Notes: generated from the letters alone by a model not told the origin. Positions 16,031 to 26,570 are shown, counted from the first letter of the stretch. The stretch is DNA of 64,000 nt from Enterobacter cloacae (GCA_014169315.1 AP022133.1:2604001-2668000), one strand, 5' to 3'. A program made the numbers and translations.

Positions 16031-18472
16031 ATGTCCGATATTGAACGTCACGGCGGGATCAGCCGCCGAATGCTGGTTAAATCCACGGCGATAGGTTCTC
16101 TGGCGCTTGCTGCTGGCGGGCTTTCTTTTCCTTTTGGCATGAAAAGCGCCGCTGCGGCGGTACAAAACGCCATGCAACCCGCGGAAGATAAAGTGGTATG
16201 GGGAGCCTGTTCGGTAAACTGCGGTAGTCGCTGTGCGCTGCGCCTGCACGTCCGTGATGATGAAGTGTACTGGGTCGAAACGGATAATACCGGCGATGAT
16301 GTTTATGGCAATCATCAGGTGCGTGCGTGCCTGCGCGGTCGATCTATTCGCCGTCGAATAAACCATCCCGACCGCCTGAATTACCCGATGAAACGCGTCG
16401 GTAAACGTGGCGAAGGCAAGTTTGAACGTATCAGTTGGGACGAAGCACTGGACACCCTTGCCACCAGCCTGAAAGGTGTGGTGGAAAAATACGGTAACGA
16501 AGCGGTTTACATTAATTACTCTTCCGGGATTGTGGGCGGTAATATCACCCGCTCCTCCCCCTACGCCTCGCTGGTGGCTCGCCTGATGAACTGCTACGGC
16601 GGATTCTTAAGCCACTACGGTACCTACAGTACGGCACAAATTGCCTGTGCAATGCCCTACACCTATGGCAGCAACGATGGCAACAGCACCTCTGATATTG
16701 AAAACACCAGACTGGTGGTGATGTTCGGTAATAACCCGGCGGAAACGCGCATGAGCGGCGGCGGGATCACGTATTACCTCGAACAGGCACGCGAACGTTC
16801 TCACGCGCGGATGATCGTTATCGATCCTCGCTATACCGACACCGCCGCAGGGCGTGAAGATGAATGGATCCCGATTCGTCCAGGCACTGACGCCGCGCTG
16901 GTGGCCGGTATCGCCTGGGTGTTAATTGATGAAAACCGGGTAGACCAGCCGTTCCTCGACAAATATTGCGTGGGATACGATGAGAAAACGCTGCCGGAAG
17001 GCGCGCCAGCAAACGGTCATTACAAAGCCTATATTCTCGGTCAGGGTGACGATGGCACGGCCAAAACGCCGGAGTGGGCCTCACGTATCACCGGGATCCC
17101 AGCCGATCGCATCATTAAGCTTGCACGTGAGATTGGCTCAGCGAAACCGGCGTATATCTGTCAGGGCTGGGGCCCACAGCGTCAGGCCAACGGCGAACTG
17201 ACATCCCGCGCTATCGCCATGCTGCCGATCCTGACGGGCAATGTGGGGATCAACGGCGGTAACAGCGGCGCACGTGAATCCACCTACACCATCACGATTG
17301 AGCGTATGCCGCTGCCGGACAACCCGGTGAAAACGCAGATATCCTGCTTTAGCTGGACGGATGCCATCGTCCGTGGCCCGGAAATGACCGCCCTGCGCGA
17401 CGGTGTACGCGGCAAAGATAAGCTCGATGTGCCGATCAAATTTATCTGGAACTATGCCGGTAACACTATCATTAACCAGCACTCCGATATCAATAAAACC
17501 CACGATATTTTGCAGGATGAAAGCAAGTGCGAAACCATCGTGGTGATCGACAACTTTATGACCTCGTCAGCGAAGTATGCCGATATTCTGCTGCCGGATT
17601 TAATGACCGTGGAACAGGAAGACATTATTCCTAACGATTACGCGGGCAACATGGGATATCTGATTTTCCTGCAGCCCGTTACCGCACCGAAGTTTGAGCG
17701 CAAGCCTATCTACTGGATCATGAGTGAAGTGGCGAAACGTCTCGGGTCAGATATCCATCAGCAGTTTACCGAAGGCCGCACCCAGGCGCAGTGGTTACAG
17801 TTCCTGTATGCCAAAATGCTCGCAAAAGATCCACAGTTGCCGTCCTATGACGCGCTGAAACAAATGGGTATATATAAGCGTAAAGATCCGGCTGGGCATT
17901 TTGTGGCCTACAAAAAATTCCGCGACAACCCCGAGGCAAACCCACTCAAAACCCCATCGGGCAAGATTGAAATCTACTCCAGCGCGCTGGCCAGGATCGC
18001 CAGCACCTGGGCGCTGGAAAAAGATGAAACCATCAGCCCGCTGCCGGTCTATGCCTCTACGTTTGACGGCTGGGATGCCCCTGAGCGCAGCACCTTCCCG
18101 CTTCAGCTGTTCGGCTTCCACTTTAAAGCCCGCACCCACTCCAGCTACGGCAACATTGATGTTCTGCAAGCGGCCTGCCGCCAGGAGATCTGGCTCAACC
18201 CTGTCGATGCCGACAAACGTGGCATTAAGAACGGCGACATGGTGCGCGTCTTTAACGATCGCGGTGAGTTGCGTATTCCGGCGAAAGTGACGCCACGCAT
18301 CATGCCTGGCGTGAGCGCAATGGGCCAGGGAGCCTGGCATGATGCCAACATGAACGGCGATCGCATCGACCACGGCTCGTGCATCAACACATTGACCACG
18401 CACCGTCCGTCACCGCTGGCAAAAGGTAACCCGCAGCACACCAATCTGGTGCAGGTTGAAAAGGTGAGCTGA
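16031..18472 (+). CDS. ynfE: YnfE/YnfF-type molybdopterin reductase catalytic subunit (DMSO reductase family; selenate reductase candidate)
   Basis: Tat-exported molybdoenzyme of 813 residues. The twin-arginine signal is SRRMLVKSTAIGSLALAAGG (residues 11-30). A four-cysteine FS0 iron-sulfur site follows (CSVNCGSRC at about 60-68, last Cys in RACLRGRS), then the bis-MGD domains. The E. coli paralogues YnfE and YnfF are implicated in selenate reduction. Only one catalytic gene is present, and the Fe-S (ynfG) and anchor (ynfH) genes that should carry electrons to it are missing: the 3' end is fused to the tail of ynfH. The enzyme may be orphaned, or use the B/C subunits of another complex. Confidence 0.93.
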   Translation: MSDIERHGGISRRMLVKSTAIGSLALAAGGLSFPFGMKSAAAAVQNAMQPAEDKVVWGACSVNCGSRCALRLHVRDDEVYWVETDNTGDDVYGNHQVRACLRGRSIRRRINHPDRLNYPMKRVGKRGEGKFERISWDEALDTLATSLKGVVEKYGNEAVYINYSSGIVGGNITRSSPYASLVARLMNCYGGFLSHYGTYSTAQIACAMPYTYGSNDGNSTSDIENTRLVVMFGNNPAETRMSGGGITYYLEQARERSHARMIVIDPRYTDTAAGREDEWIPIRPGTDAALVAGIAWVLIDENRVDQPFLDKYCVGYDEKTLPEGAPANGHYKAYILGQGDDGTAKTPEWASRITGIPADRIIKLAREIGSAKPAYICQGWGPQRQANGELTSRAIAMLPILTGNVGINGGNSGARESTYTITIERMPLPDNPVKTQISCFSWTDAIVRGPEMTALRDGVRGKDKLDVPIKFIWNYAGNTIINQHSDINKTHDILQDESKCETIVVIDNFMTSSAKYADILLPDLMTVEQEDIIPNDYAGNMGYLIFLQPVTAPKFERKPIYWIMSEVAKRLGSDIHQQFTEGRTQAQWLQFLYAKMLAKDPQLPSYDALKQMGIYKRKDPAGHFVAYKKFRDNPEANPLKTPSGKIEIYSSALARIASTWALEKDETISPLPVYASTFDGWDAPERSTFPLQLFGFHFKARTHSSYGNIDVLQAACRQEIWLNPVDADKRGIKNGDMVRVFNDRGELRIPAKVTPRIMPGVSAMGQGAWHDANMNGDRIDHGSCINTLTTHRPSPLAKGNPQHTNLVQVEKVS

Positions 18473-18531
18473 TTAACCGTGAGCTATTCTATGGTCTGCA
18501 TATGACCGTCGGTATGGCAATTGCGGGTTAA
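18469..18531 (+). pseudogene. ynfH: C-terminal remnant of ynfH (DmsC-type membrane anchor)
   Basis: In the frame starting at CTG 18469 the sequence ends FYGLHMTVGMAIAG and stops. That is the C-terminal signature of DmsC/YnfH anchor subunits (E. coli DmsC ends FYGLHMTVGMAVAS, from memory). Only 20 codons remain, overlapping the ynfE stop in another frame, so the deletion junction is at about 18464-18470. Everything from the end of one catalytic gene through ynfG and most of ynfH has gone. Confidence 0.8.
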
Positions 18532-18573
18532 CATAAACGTGCGGGGCAACCCGCGCGAGTAAGGAATATAGTC

Positions 18574-19188
18574 ATGAATAACGTATCACACCGCGAATCG
18601 TTCGCGTTTAGTGCCAGAGTATTAGGCGCACTGTTCTATTTTGCTCCGGACAGCGAGCAAGCCGCACCTCTGGTCAATGCGCTCACCGCTGGCGGCTGGA
18701 CGCAGGACTGGCCTCTGGCGCAGGATGTTTTACAGCACATAGAGGAATCTTTCAAAGTGCCCGCCGATGAACCACTAATGGAGGTCTGGCAACGTCTGTT
18801 TATTGGCCCGTATGCGCTTCCCGCCCCGCCGTGGGGTTCCGTGTGGCTGGATCGCGAATCTGTGCTGTTTGGTGACTCAACCCTCGCGCTGCGCCAGTGG
18901 ATGCGTGAGAACAACATCGTCTTTGAAATGCAGCAGAATGAACCGGAAGATCAGTTTGGTGCGTTGCTGCTGCTGGCCGGGTGGCTGACCGAAAACGGTC
19001 GCGATACGGAGCGCGACCAGCTTCTGGCCTGGCACCTTTTGCCGTGGAGCACCCGTTTTCTTTCTGTATTTGTCGAAAATGCCGGACACCCGTTCTACAC
19101 CGCACTCGGTAAACTTGCTCAGTTGACGCTCGCGGACTGGCAATCCACATTAATTATTCCGGTCGCTGAAAAACCGCTTTATCGTTAA
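18574..19188 (+). CDS. dmsD: Tat proofreading chaperone DmsD
   Basis: TorD-family redox enzyme maturation chaperone that binds the twin-arginine leaders of DmsA and YnfE/F until cofactor is loaded. It is 204 residues, like E. coli DmsD, all-helical, with the leader-binding region around residues 70-90 (RLFIGPYALPAPPWGSVWLDRESVLFG; the conserved W/Y/D residues are present). It is retained although the ynfFGH genes upstream are deleted, so it probably still serves YnfE and any DmsA elsewhere. GTAAGGA upstream of the ATG. Confidence 0.95.
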   Translation: MNNVSHRESFAFSARVLGALFYFAPDSEQAAPLVNALTAGGWTQDWPLAQDVLQHIEESFKVPADEPLMEVWQRLFIGPYALPAPPWGSVWLDRESVLFGDSTLALRQWMRENNIVFEMQQNEPEDQFGALLLLAGWLTENGRDTERDQLLAWHLLPWSTRFLSVFVENAGHPFYTALGKLAQLTLADWQSTLIIPVAEKPLYR

Positions 19189-19348
19189 CGAGGTTCTGGC
19201 TTGCTCACCGATACCGGGCAAGCCGGGTTCTCCACTTTTCCGCACGTATACCTTTTGCTAACACCGCGATTTCACTTCACAATACGGTATCTGCCCTGTT
19301 CAATTGCGGCCCATGCAACGTCTTCACACTTACCCTGACATCCGAGCG

Positions 19349-20623
19349 ATGTTTCGCAGACTCCTGATTGCCACCATCACTGGCGTGCTGGCCGCGCTGG
19401 CCGTTGCTGTATTCCGCCACGCCATGTATTTGCTGGAGTGGGTATTCCTCAGCAACGAAAGCGGCAGTCTGGTGGATGCTGCCGCGGCATTGTCGCCCTG
19501 GCGTCGTGCACTGACACCGGCGCTTGGCGGGCTGGCTGCCGGGCTGTTGTTGTGGGGATGGCAACGTTTGACGGCGCAGCGTCCCCATGCCCCGACGGAT
19601 TATATGGAAGCGCTGGAAACCGGAGACGGACAGTTTGATTACGGAGCCAGCCTGGTCAAATCCCTTGCGTCGTTGCTGGTCGTCGCCAGCGGAAGCGCTA
19701 TTGGTCGTGAGGGTGCCATGATCCTGCTTGCAGCACTGGCGGCCTCCTGTTTCGCCCAACGCTTTACGCCGAAATCCGAATGGAAATTGTGGATCGCCTG
19801 CGGAGCCGCCGCCGGGATGGCCAGCGCCTATCACGCACCATTGGCCGGTAGCCTTTTTATTGCTGAAATTCTGTTTGGCACTCTGATGCTGGCCTCGCTC
19901 GGCCCGGTTGTGATTGCCGCCGTGGTGGCGCTGCTCACCACGCGTCTGTTAAGCCCCGGAGCCAGCACACTCTACGAAGTCCATCTTAGCGAAATGCTCA
20001 CGGCGACGGATTATTCGCTGATCGTTGGAATAGGCTTGCTGGCAGGTATCTGCGGCCCACTGCTGATGTGGTTGATGACGTTCAGCCACTCTCTGTTTCT
20101 GCGTCTCAAACTCTCACCGCCCTGGCAACTGGCGCTTGGCGGGCTGATCGTCGGACTGTTGTCACTGATGACGCCAAAAGTATGGGGCAATGGCTACAGT
20201 GTGGTGCAGGCGTTTCTTCTTTCCCCACCATTACTGTCGGTGATTGCTGGTGTGTTTCTGTGCAAATTACTGGCGGTACTGGCGAGTAGCGGCTCGGGCG
20301 CTCCGGGTGGAGTCTTCACCCCGACGCTGTTTGTCGGTATGGCAACAGGGATGCTGTTTGCGCAGATCTCCGCGCTGTGGTTTCCGGGATCAGAGATGGC
20401 AATTTTGCTGGGGCTGGCGGGGATGGCAACGTTGCTCGCCGCGACGACACACGCGCCAATTATGTCGGCGCTGATGGTCTGTGAAATGACCGGGCAGTAT
20501 TTTTTGCTGCCCGGTTTGCTGGTAGCCTGCGTGGTGGCGTCTGTGCTGTCGCGAACGTTACGCCACGACTCTATTTATGGTCAACACGCTGCCGAAGGCA
20601 GAGAGATCGATGTACTGCGCTAA
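19349..20623 (+). CDS. clcB: ClC-family chloride channel/transporter ClcB
   Basis: Inner-membrane ClC protein, involved in extreme acid resistance with ClcA in E. coli. From [12 protein letters not shown] (19349) it has 424 residues, closest to the E. coli 418; an in-frame ATG at 19313 would add 12 residues, and neither start has a good ribosome site. Selectivity segments are [13 protein letters not shown] (with the gating-type Glu) and [14 protein letters not shown]; about ten to eleven hydrophobic helices run through. The 3' end overlaps ynfK on the other strand by 66 bp. Confidence 0.94.
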   Translation: MFRRLLIATITGVLAALAVAVFRHAMYLLEWVFLSNESGSLVDAAAALSPWRRALTPALGGLAAGLLLWGWQRLTAQRPHAPTDYMEALETGDGQFDYGASLVKSLASLLVVASGSAIGREGAMILLAALAASCFAQRFTPKSEWKLWIACGAAAGMASAYHAPLAGSLFIAEILFGTLMLASLGPVVIAAVVALLTTRLLSPGASTLYEVHLSEMLTATDYSLIVGIGLLAGICGPLLMWLMTFSHSLFLRLKLSPPWQLALGGLIVGLLSLMTPKVWGNGYSVVQAFLLSPPLLSVIAGVFLCKLLAVLASSGSGAPGGVFTPTLFVGMATGMLFAQISALWFPGSEMAILLGLAGMATLLAATTHAPIMSALMVCEMTGQYFLLPGLLVACVVASVLSRTLRHDSIYGQHAAEGREIDVLR

Positions 20624-21253
20624 CTCGCGCTGCTCGGCGCGAGGCAGATAAGGCAGTTCCCCCACCAGTGGACCTGGCAGTTTTTTGCTCAGCACCTCGA
20701 TGATTTCTGCATAGTGCGCCAGACCCGGGTTGATACGGTTTGCCACCCAGCCAATCAACGGCAGGCCGTCGTTGGCAATGGCCTGCGCCGTCAGAAGCGC
20801 ATGGTTGATGCACCCTTCCTGGATCCCAACCACCATCACCACCGGCAGTTGCTCTTGTACTACCCACTCGGACAACGGGCGCAAATCGTTCATCAGGCTG
20901 CGCCACCCGCCCGTGCCTTCAACGACCACATGGTCAACCTTCTCACTCAGGTTCGCCAGGCCGTCAGACAACAGGGTGTAGTTGATCGGACCGCTGTGTG
21001 CCACGCTGCTCTCATCTTCGCTCAACGCAATAGGGTTGACCGCATGATAAGGCAATTCCAGGGATGAAACGCTTTGCAAAACCAGTGCGTCTTTATTACG
21101 CAGTCCTTCTGGCGTCTCTTTACTGCTTTTTGCGACCGGTTTGTACCCTGCGACGCGCTCACCGCGTGCCGCCAGGGCTTGCAGCAACGCGCGAGACACC
21201 ACCGTCTTCCCGACAGAGGTATCAGTACCAGTAACAAAGAAACGCTTAAGCAT
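20558..21253 (-). CDS. ynfK: Dethiobiotin synthetase-like protein YnfK (BioD2)
   Basis: P-loop ATPase of the BioD family, 231 residues, predicted to close the ureido ring of dethiobiotin from 7,8-diaminononanoate, CO2 and ATP; in E. coli it is the second copy beside BioD. Walker A is [12 protein letters not shown] (residues 8-19), with the conserved [13 protein letters not shown] loop at about 110-122 (BioD has VVEGAGG). Its last 66 bp are antisense to clcB. No biotin genes are nearby. Confidence 0.92.
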   Translation of the reverse strand: MLKRFFVTGTDTSVGKTVVSRALLQALAARGERVAGYKPVAKSSKETPEGLRNKDALVLQSVSSLELPYHAVNPIALSEDESSVAHSGPINYTLLSDGLANLSEKVDHVVVEGTGGWRSLMNDLRPLSEWVVQEQLPVVMVVGIQEGCINHALLTAQAIANDGLPLIGWVANRINPGLAHYAEIIEVLSKKLPGPLVGELPYLPRAEQRELAQYIDLSAFGSVLTINRVVA

Positions 21254-21383
21254 GACTCACTCCACCTCTTGGGTATGCTTCGGAAATATAAACCAGGTAA
21301 ATAATTCAGTGGGGGAAGTCTACGGGATGCATGCGCTACCCGGCTTGAGATAGCGCAATCTTTCTTGCATCTGTGGAAAAGAG

Positions 21384-22604
21384 TTAACCCTGCAGTAAGC
21401 GAATAAGTAACGAGCCGTTGTACATCGCATCTTTCACCAGCGCAGCACCGGCCATCGTGCCCTGGTTCGAGAATTGCGTACTTTCGACCACAATATTCTT
21501 GCTGTACGCCGGGAGCGACTGCTGATGAATACAGGCCGAAATGGTCGGGAAAAGGATCTCTGCCGCCTGGCTAAGCGGTGAGCCAATCAGAATTTTTTGT
21601 GGGTTGAAGAGATTCACCATGATGGCCAGAATGCGACCGACGTTATTCCCCACACCGGTAATGATGTCCTTCGCCAGCAGATCGCCCTGACGCGCCGCGG
21701 CGCAGAGCGAGTCGACGGTTAACGGTTGCCCGTGGAGTGTCGAACTCATTGACTGGCTGAGTCTCACCTGCGCCAGCTCCAGCACGCTTTCCACGCTGGC
21801 AATGGTTTCCAGACAGCCGTGGTTTCCGCAGTAACACCGTTTCCCGTAGGGATCGACCTGGGTGTGACCAATTTCCACCAGGCTACTGCTCCCGGCGTGC
21901 AGAAGGCGTCCGTCGGTGATGACACCCGCCCCTACGTTGTGATCAATCACCACCTGAATAACATCCCGTGCACCGCGTGACGCACCAAATAGTGCCTCGG
22001 CCATCGTCCAGGCACTGATATCATGCTGAATATAGACCGGCACACCCGTATGACTTTTCAGTGCTTCACCCAGCGGCATCTCTTTAACATCGTCGTAAAA
22101 CGGCATGCGGTGCACAATGCCATTTTCGGTATCAATAATCCCCGGCATGGTGATGGCGATCGCCGTTAAACGCTCAAGCCGCTGCTGGTGACGGATAAAG
22201 AACTGATCGATATGCGTGATGATCGCATCGAGGAGCGATTGTTCCGTGTCGAGCGGCAACTCCAGTCGATCTTCCACCACCAGCTTGCTGCTCAGATCAC
22301 GCAGCGCAAGGAAAATTTCGCCGCGACTGATACGCAGCGACAGGTAGTGCCACGCTTCCGTTTCCACCACCAGCCCGACTGCCGGACGGCCGCGGCTGCC
22401 CGGCTCCTGAATTTCCGTCTCCTGAACCAGGTGGGCTTCCAGCATTTCGCGGACAATCTTGGTGATACTGGCAGGTGCCAGTTGTGCCAGGCGCGAAAGA
22501 TCGATACGCGAAACCGGACCAAGCTGATCAATCAGGCGATAAACCGCGCCAGCGTTGGTCTGCTTAATCTGATCAATATGCCCTGGCTGACTATCAGCAA
22601 CCAC
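21384..22604 (-). CDS. mlc: Mlc, glucose-responsive ROK-family repressor
   Basis: Global repressor (DgsA) of ptsG, ptsHI, manXYZ and malT, inactivated when it is bound to dephosphorylated PtsG at the membrane. GTG at 22604 (GGGAG six bases upstream) gives 406 residues as in E. coli; an ATG 20 codons further up lacks support. Helix-turn-helix at about 30-55 (SRIDLSRLAQLAPASITKIVREM), ROK domain with zinc site CYCGNHGCLE at about 257-266, and the C-terminal PtsG-binding helix. Same strand as ynfL but separated by 121 bp. Confidence 0.96.
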   Translation of the reverse strand: MVADSQPGHIDQIKQTNAGAVYRLIDQLGPVSRIDLSRLAQLAPASITKIVREMLEAHLVQETEIQEPGSRGRPAVGLVVETEAWHYLSLRISRGEIFLALRDLSSKLVVEDRLELPLDTEQSLLDAIITHIDQFFIRHQQRLERLTAIAITMPGIIDTENGIVHRMPFYDDVKEMPLGEALKSHTGVPVYIQHDISAWTMAEALFGASRGARDVIQVVIDHNVGAGVITDGRLLHAGSSSLVEIGHTQVDPYGKRCYCGNHGCLETIASVESVLELAQVRLSQSMSSTLHGQPLTVDSLCAAARQGDLLAKDIITGVGNNVGRILAIMVNLFNPQKILIGSPLSQAAEILFPTISACIHQQSLPAYSKNIVVESTQFSNQGTMAGAALVKDAMYNGSLLIRLLQG

Positions 22605-22725
22605 CTCGTACTCCCTTATTTTCGAGCTTCGAAATAAACTGTGGGCTATGGTGAAGCACTTCAATGGCCGTCGTCAAATATTTACTTAGCCATGTGATTT
22701 ACTGCACATTTTTATCCCCATTTCG

Positions 22726-23631
22726 CTATAAATATCGTCCTGCAGAGGCGGCGATAAGCTGCTTTTTGAAACGCTGTGCCGCATGGCTCTGTTCATGGTG
22801 TTTTGACCAGACCAGCCACATCTCTGAAACCGCATCAGATTCAGCAATGGGAACCCAGCGCATTTCACGCAATTGTACCCGTTTAAAGGAGGCCGGGAGA
22901 ATAGAAACACCCAGCCCTGCCGCAACCAGCCCAATAATGGTCATTGCCTCTCCCACTTCCTGGGTAATCACCGGGGCAAGATCGTAGCGCCGCATCAGGC
23001 CGAGAATATCGTCATACAGACCCGTGCCTACCTGAGGGTCAAAAAAGACAAACGGCTCTTTTGCCAGCTCTGACAGCGTGACGGCGGGGCACGAGGCTAG
23101 CGGATGGTCATGCGGGATCATCGCCATCAGCGGTTCGCGCAAAATCACCTGCCACTCCAGCGTGTCAGGCAACTGGGTATTACGCATCAACCCCAGATCG
23201 AGCGAACCTTCATTAAGCGGGGCAATCTGTTCGCGGGTGTTAATTTCGCGCGTCTGAATATGTACATCCGGGAAGTGACGACGAAACGACGAGAGCGTTT
23301 CCGAAACGGCGCTGATAAACGGAGCGGATGAGGTAAAACCGATGCGCAGTTCACCGGCTTCCCCCAGATAAAGCCGTTCGGCCCGGGCGGCTGCGTCATC
23401 AACCATGCTCAGAATTTGTCTGCTGTCGGCCAGAAACTGCTTTCCTGCCGCCGTCAGGCTCACGCTGCGGTTAGTACGTGCAAGCAGACGAGCCCCCACC
23501 TGCTGCTCCAGGATCTGAATTTGCTGGCTCAGCGGTGGCTGAGAGATGTTCAACCGCGCGGCAGCACGGCCAAAATGCAGCTCTTCCGCTACAGCGACAA
23601 AATAGCGCAGATGACGCAGTTCAATATTCAT
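22726..23631 (-). CDS. ynfL: LysR-family regulator YnfL
   Basis: LysR-type regulator of 301 residues: N-terminal helix-turn-helix (MNIELRHLRYFVAVAEELHFGRAAARLNISQPPLSQQIQ region) and a periplasmic-binding-type effector domain (about 92-295). It is divergent from the MFS exporter gene ynfM with about 120 bp between starts, the standard layout for a LysR regulator of its neighbour. Effector unknown. Confidence 0.93.
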   Translation of the reverse strand: MNIELRHLRYFVAVAEELHFGRAAARLNISQPPLSQQIQILEQQVGARLLARTNRSVSLTAAGKQFLADSRQILSMVDDAAARAERLYLGEAGELRIGFTSSAPFISAVSETLSSFRRHFPDVHIQTREINTREQIAPLNEGSLDLGLMRNTQLPDTLEWQVILREPLMAMIPHDHPLASCPAVTLSELAKEPFVFFDPQVGTGLYDDILGLMRRYDLAPVITQEVGEAMTIIGLVAAGLGVSILPASFKRVQLREMRWVPIAESDAVSEMWLVWSKHHEQSHAAQRFKKQLIAASAGRYL

Positions 23632-23752
23632 ATCTTTAAAGTATCATTTGAGATTATTAATATATTAGACAGAATATTTACAATTTCCTACTCTGATCAT
23701 GTGGTCATACCCGTCACCAGAAATCACGGGGATGTTTAAGCAAGGAACATGT

Positions 23753-25006
23753 GTGAGTCGTACAACTACCATTGATATCGCTCCGGCAAGCGATGTTGAT
23801 GATTTACCCGCAGCATCACAGCCGGTGCAGTTCATCAAACGTGGTACTCCCCAATTTATGCGCGTCACGCTGGCGCTTTTCTCTGCAGGACTGGCAACCT
23901 TCGCCCTGCTTTATTGCGTTCAGCCCATCCTTCCCGTTTTGTCTCATGAGTTTGGCGTGTCGCCTGCCAGCAGCAGTGTCTCGCTGTCGATCTCAACCGG
24001 GATGTTGGCTATTGGCCTGCTTTTTACCGGACCACTTTCCGACGCCATTGGCCGCAAACCGGTGATGGTCACCGCGTTGATGCTGGCGTCCGTCTGTACC
24101 CTGCTTTCCACCATGATGACCAGCTGGCACGGTATTCTGATGATGCGCGCGCTGATTGGGTTATCGCTGAGCGGTGTGGCGGCGGTCGGGATGACGTATC
24201 TCAGCGAGGAGATCCACCCCAGCTTTGTCGCATTCTCAATGGGACTGTATATCAGCGGAAACTCTATCGGTGGGATGAGTGGCCGCCTGCTGAGCGGGGT
24301 GTTTACGGATTTATTTAGCTGGCGCATTGCGCTGGCCGTGATCGGCTGTTTTGCCCTCGCATCTGCACTGATGTTCTGGAAAATTCTACCCGAGTCACGC
24401 CACTTCCGCCCGACGTCCCTGCGCCCAAAAACGCTGTTTATCAACTTCCGCCTGCACTGGCGTGATAAAGGGTTGCCACGGTTGTTCCTGACCGGTTTCC
24501 TGCTGATGGGGTCATTCGTCACGCTGTTTAACTACATTGGTTACCGCCTGATGCTCTCTCCCTGGCACCTGAGCCAGGCAGTCGTGGGTCTGCTCTCCGT
24601 CGCTTATCTCACGGGAACCTGGAGTTCACCGAAAGCGGGTGCGATGACCGCACGTTTTGGCCGCGGCCCGGTGATGCTGGTGTCAACGGCGGTGATGCTG
24701 CTCGGCCTGCTGATGACGCTCTTCTCATCCCTGTGGCTGATTTTTGCCGGGATGCTGCTCTTCTCCGCCGGTTTTTTCGCCTCTCACTCCGTGGCAAGCA
24801 GCTGGATAGGCCCACGTGCGCGGCGCGCCAAAGGTCAGGCGTCGTCCCTGTATCTTTTTAGCTACTATCTCGGCTCCAGTATCGCCGGGACGCTTGGCGG
24901 CGTGTTCTGGCATAACTACGGCTGGAACGGCGTGGGCGGGTTTATTGCGCTGATGCTGTGTGCGGCGTTGCTGGTAGGTGCCAGTCTGCATAAACGTCTG
25001 CATTAA
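23753..25006 (+). CDS. ynfM: MFS transporter YnfM
   Basis: Twelve-helix inner-membrane permease, 417 residues from a GTG at 23753 preceded by AAGGAACAT; this equals the E. coli length, and an ATG 18 codons upstream is rejected. The motif GPLSDAIGRKPVM is in loop 2-3. In E. coli it has been linked to arabinose efflux. Divergent from ynfL, its probable regulator. Confidence 0.94.
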   Translation: MSRTTTIDIAPASDVDDLPAASQPVQFIKRGTPQFMRVTLALFSAGLATFALLYCVQPILPVLSHEFGVSPASSSVSLSISTGMLAIGLLFTGPLSDAIGRKPVMVTALMLASVCTLLSTMMTSWHGILMMRALIGLSLSGVAAVGMTYLSEEIHPSFVAFSMGLYISGNSIGGMSGRLLSGVFTDLFSWRIALAVIGCFALASALMFWKILPESRHFRPTSLRPKTLFINFRLHWRDKGLPRLFLTGFLLMGSFVTLFNYIGYRLMLSPWHLSQAVVGLLSVAYLTGTWSSPKAGAMTARFGRGPVMLVSTAVMLLGLLMTLFSSLWLIFAGMLLFSAGFFASHSVASSWIGPRARRAKGQASSLYLFSYYLGSSIAGTLGGVFWHNYGWNGVGGFIALMLCAALLVGASLHKRLH

Positions 25007-25080
25007 CATTCAACCGTCTTCGTGTTTAAATCGAGCCGATGCTATTTTTTGTCATCGGCTGATTCAGACACGAGGACTTC

Positions 25081-26565
25081 ATGAAAAACAACAACTACCA
25101 ACAACTCACCCGCACCTACCAGCGTCTCTCCCGCTTCTCGCACCTCTCCTCCATCGCCAGCTGGGATATGTTCACCATGATGCCGCCAGGCGGCAGTGCC
25201 GCGCGTAGCGAAGCGCTGGCCGAAATGAGCGTATTGCAACATCAAATCCTGACCGACAAAAAAATGGGCGAATGGCTGGCTGCTGCCGCGAGCGAAGATC
25301 TGAATGACATTGAGCAGGCCAATCTGCGCGAAATGACGCGCCATTATCAGCAAGCCACGCTGCTGCCTGAATCACTGGTGGAAGCCAAATCGCTGGCGGG
25401 CAGCAAGTGTGAACACGCCTGGCGTACCCAGCGCCCGGCGAATGACTGGCACGGGTTTTCCGCAAACCTGAAAGAGGTGGTCAAACTCAGCCGCGAAGAG
25501 GCTCGCCTGCGTGCTGAGGCCAAAAGCTGTTCACCTTACGACGCGCTGCTGGATATTTTTGAACCGGACATGACCAGCGCTCGCCTGGACGTACTGTTTG
25601 GCGACATGAAATCCTGGCTGCCGGATCTGCTGGCTAACGCGGTGGAAAAACAGTCTCAGCAATCGTTCGTTCCGCCACAAGGCCCCTTCCCGACCGCCAC
25701 GCAGCGTGAACTGGGGCTGGAAGCGATGAAAATGCTCGGTTTCGATTTTAACGGCGGTCGCCTGGACGTCAGCGCGCATCCGTTCTGCGGCGGCGTACCG
25801 GAAGATGTGCGAATTACCACACGCTATGACGAGGAGGAGCTGCTTAGCGCCCTCTTTGGCGTGGTTCACGAAACCGGACACGCCCGTTATGAACAAAACC
25901 TGCCGCGTGCATGGGCTGGCCAACCTGTTGCGCTGGCACGCTCAACGGCAATCCACGAATCCCAGAGCCTGTTCTTTGAGATGCAGCTCGGGCGCAGCAA
26001 TGCCTTCCTGAAACATCTGCTCCCTGCCGTCCAGGCCCGCTTTGGCAGCCAGGCCGCATTCAGCGAAGAAAACTTTATCGCCTGGAACCAGCGGGTAAAG
26101 CCGGGTTATATTCGCGTCGATGCAGACGAAGTGAGCTATCCGGCGCATGTGGTGCTGCGCTACGAGATTGAACGGGCGCTGATTAACGGTGACATCGAGG
26201 TCGACGATATCCCGGCGCTGTGGGACGAGAAAATGCAGGCCTGGCTCGGGTTATCCACCAAAGACAACTACCGCAACGGTTGTATGCAGGATATCCACTG
26301 GACTGACGGTGGTTTTGGTTACTTCCCATCGTATACCCTGGGTGCAATGTACGCCGCCCAGTTGTTCCATGCCGCGAAAACGGCGCTGCCGGATCTGCAG
26401 GCATCCATTGCTGATGGCGATTTTTCGGCCCTGTTCGACTGGCTGCGCCAGAACATCTGGCAGCACGGCAGCCGCTTTACCACCTCACAGCTGATTACCC
26501 TGGCGACAGGTGAAGATCTGAACATCCGTTATTTCCGTGAACACCTGACCTCGCGCTATCTGTAA
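25081..26565 (+). CDS. Thermostable-type metallocarboxypeptidase, family M32
   Basis: Zinc carboxypeptidase that trims single C-terminal residues from peptides; cytoplasmic, no signal peptide. It is 494 residues, the usual M32 size, with the zinc motif His263-Glu264-x-x-His267 (VVHETGHARYEQ) and the third-ligand segment STAIHESQSLFFE about 30 residues on. The C-terminal blocks HVVLRYEIERALINGDI and MQDIHWTDGGFGYFPSYTLG are intact. GACGAGGACTTC precedes the ATG. It is absent from E. coli K-12 but common in related genera. Single gene. Confidence 0.93.
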   Translation: MKNNNYQQLTRTYQRLSRFSHLSSIASWDMFTMMPPGGSAARSEALAEMSVLQHQILTDKKMGEWLAAAASEDLNDIEQANLREMTRHYQQATLLPESLVEAKSLAGSKCEHAWRTQRPANDWHGFSANLKEVVKLSREEARLRAEAKSCSPYDALLDIFEPDMTSARLDVLFGDMKSWLPDLLANAVEKQSQQSFVPPQGPFPTATQRELGLEAMKMLGFDFNGGRLDVSAHPFCGGVPEDVRITTRYDEEELLSALFGVVHETGHARYEQNLPRAWAGQPVALARSTAIHESQSLFFEMQLGRSNAFLKHLLPAVQARFGSQAAFSEENFIAWNQRVKPGYIRVDADEVSYPAHVVLRYEIERALINGDIEVDDIPALWDEKMQAWLGLSTKDNYRNGCMQDIHWTDGGFGYFPSYTLGAMYAAQLFHAAKTALPDLQASIADGDFSALFDWLRQNIWQHGSRFTTSQLITLATGEDLNIRYFREHLTSRYL

Positions 26566-26570
26566 TTCAC

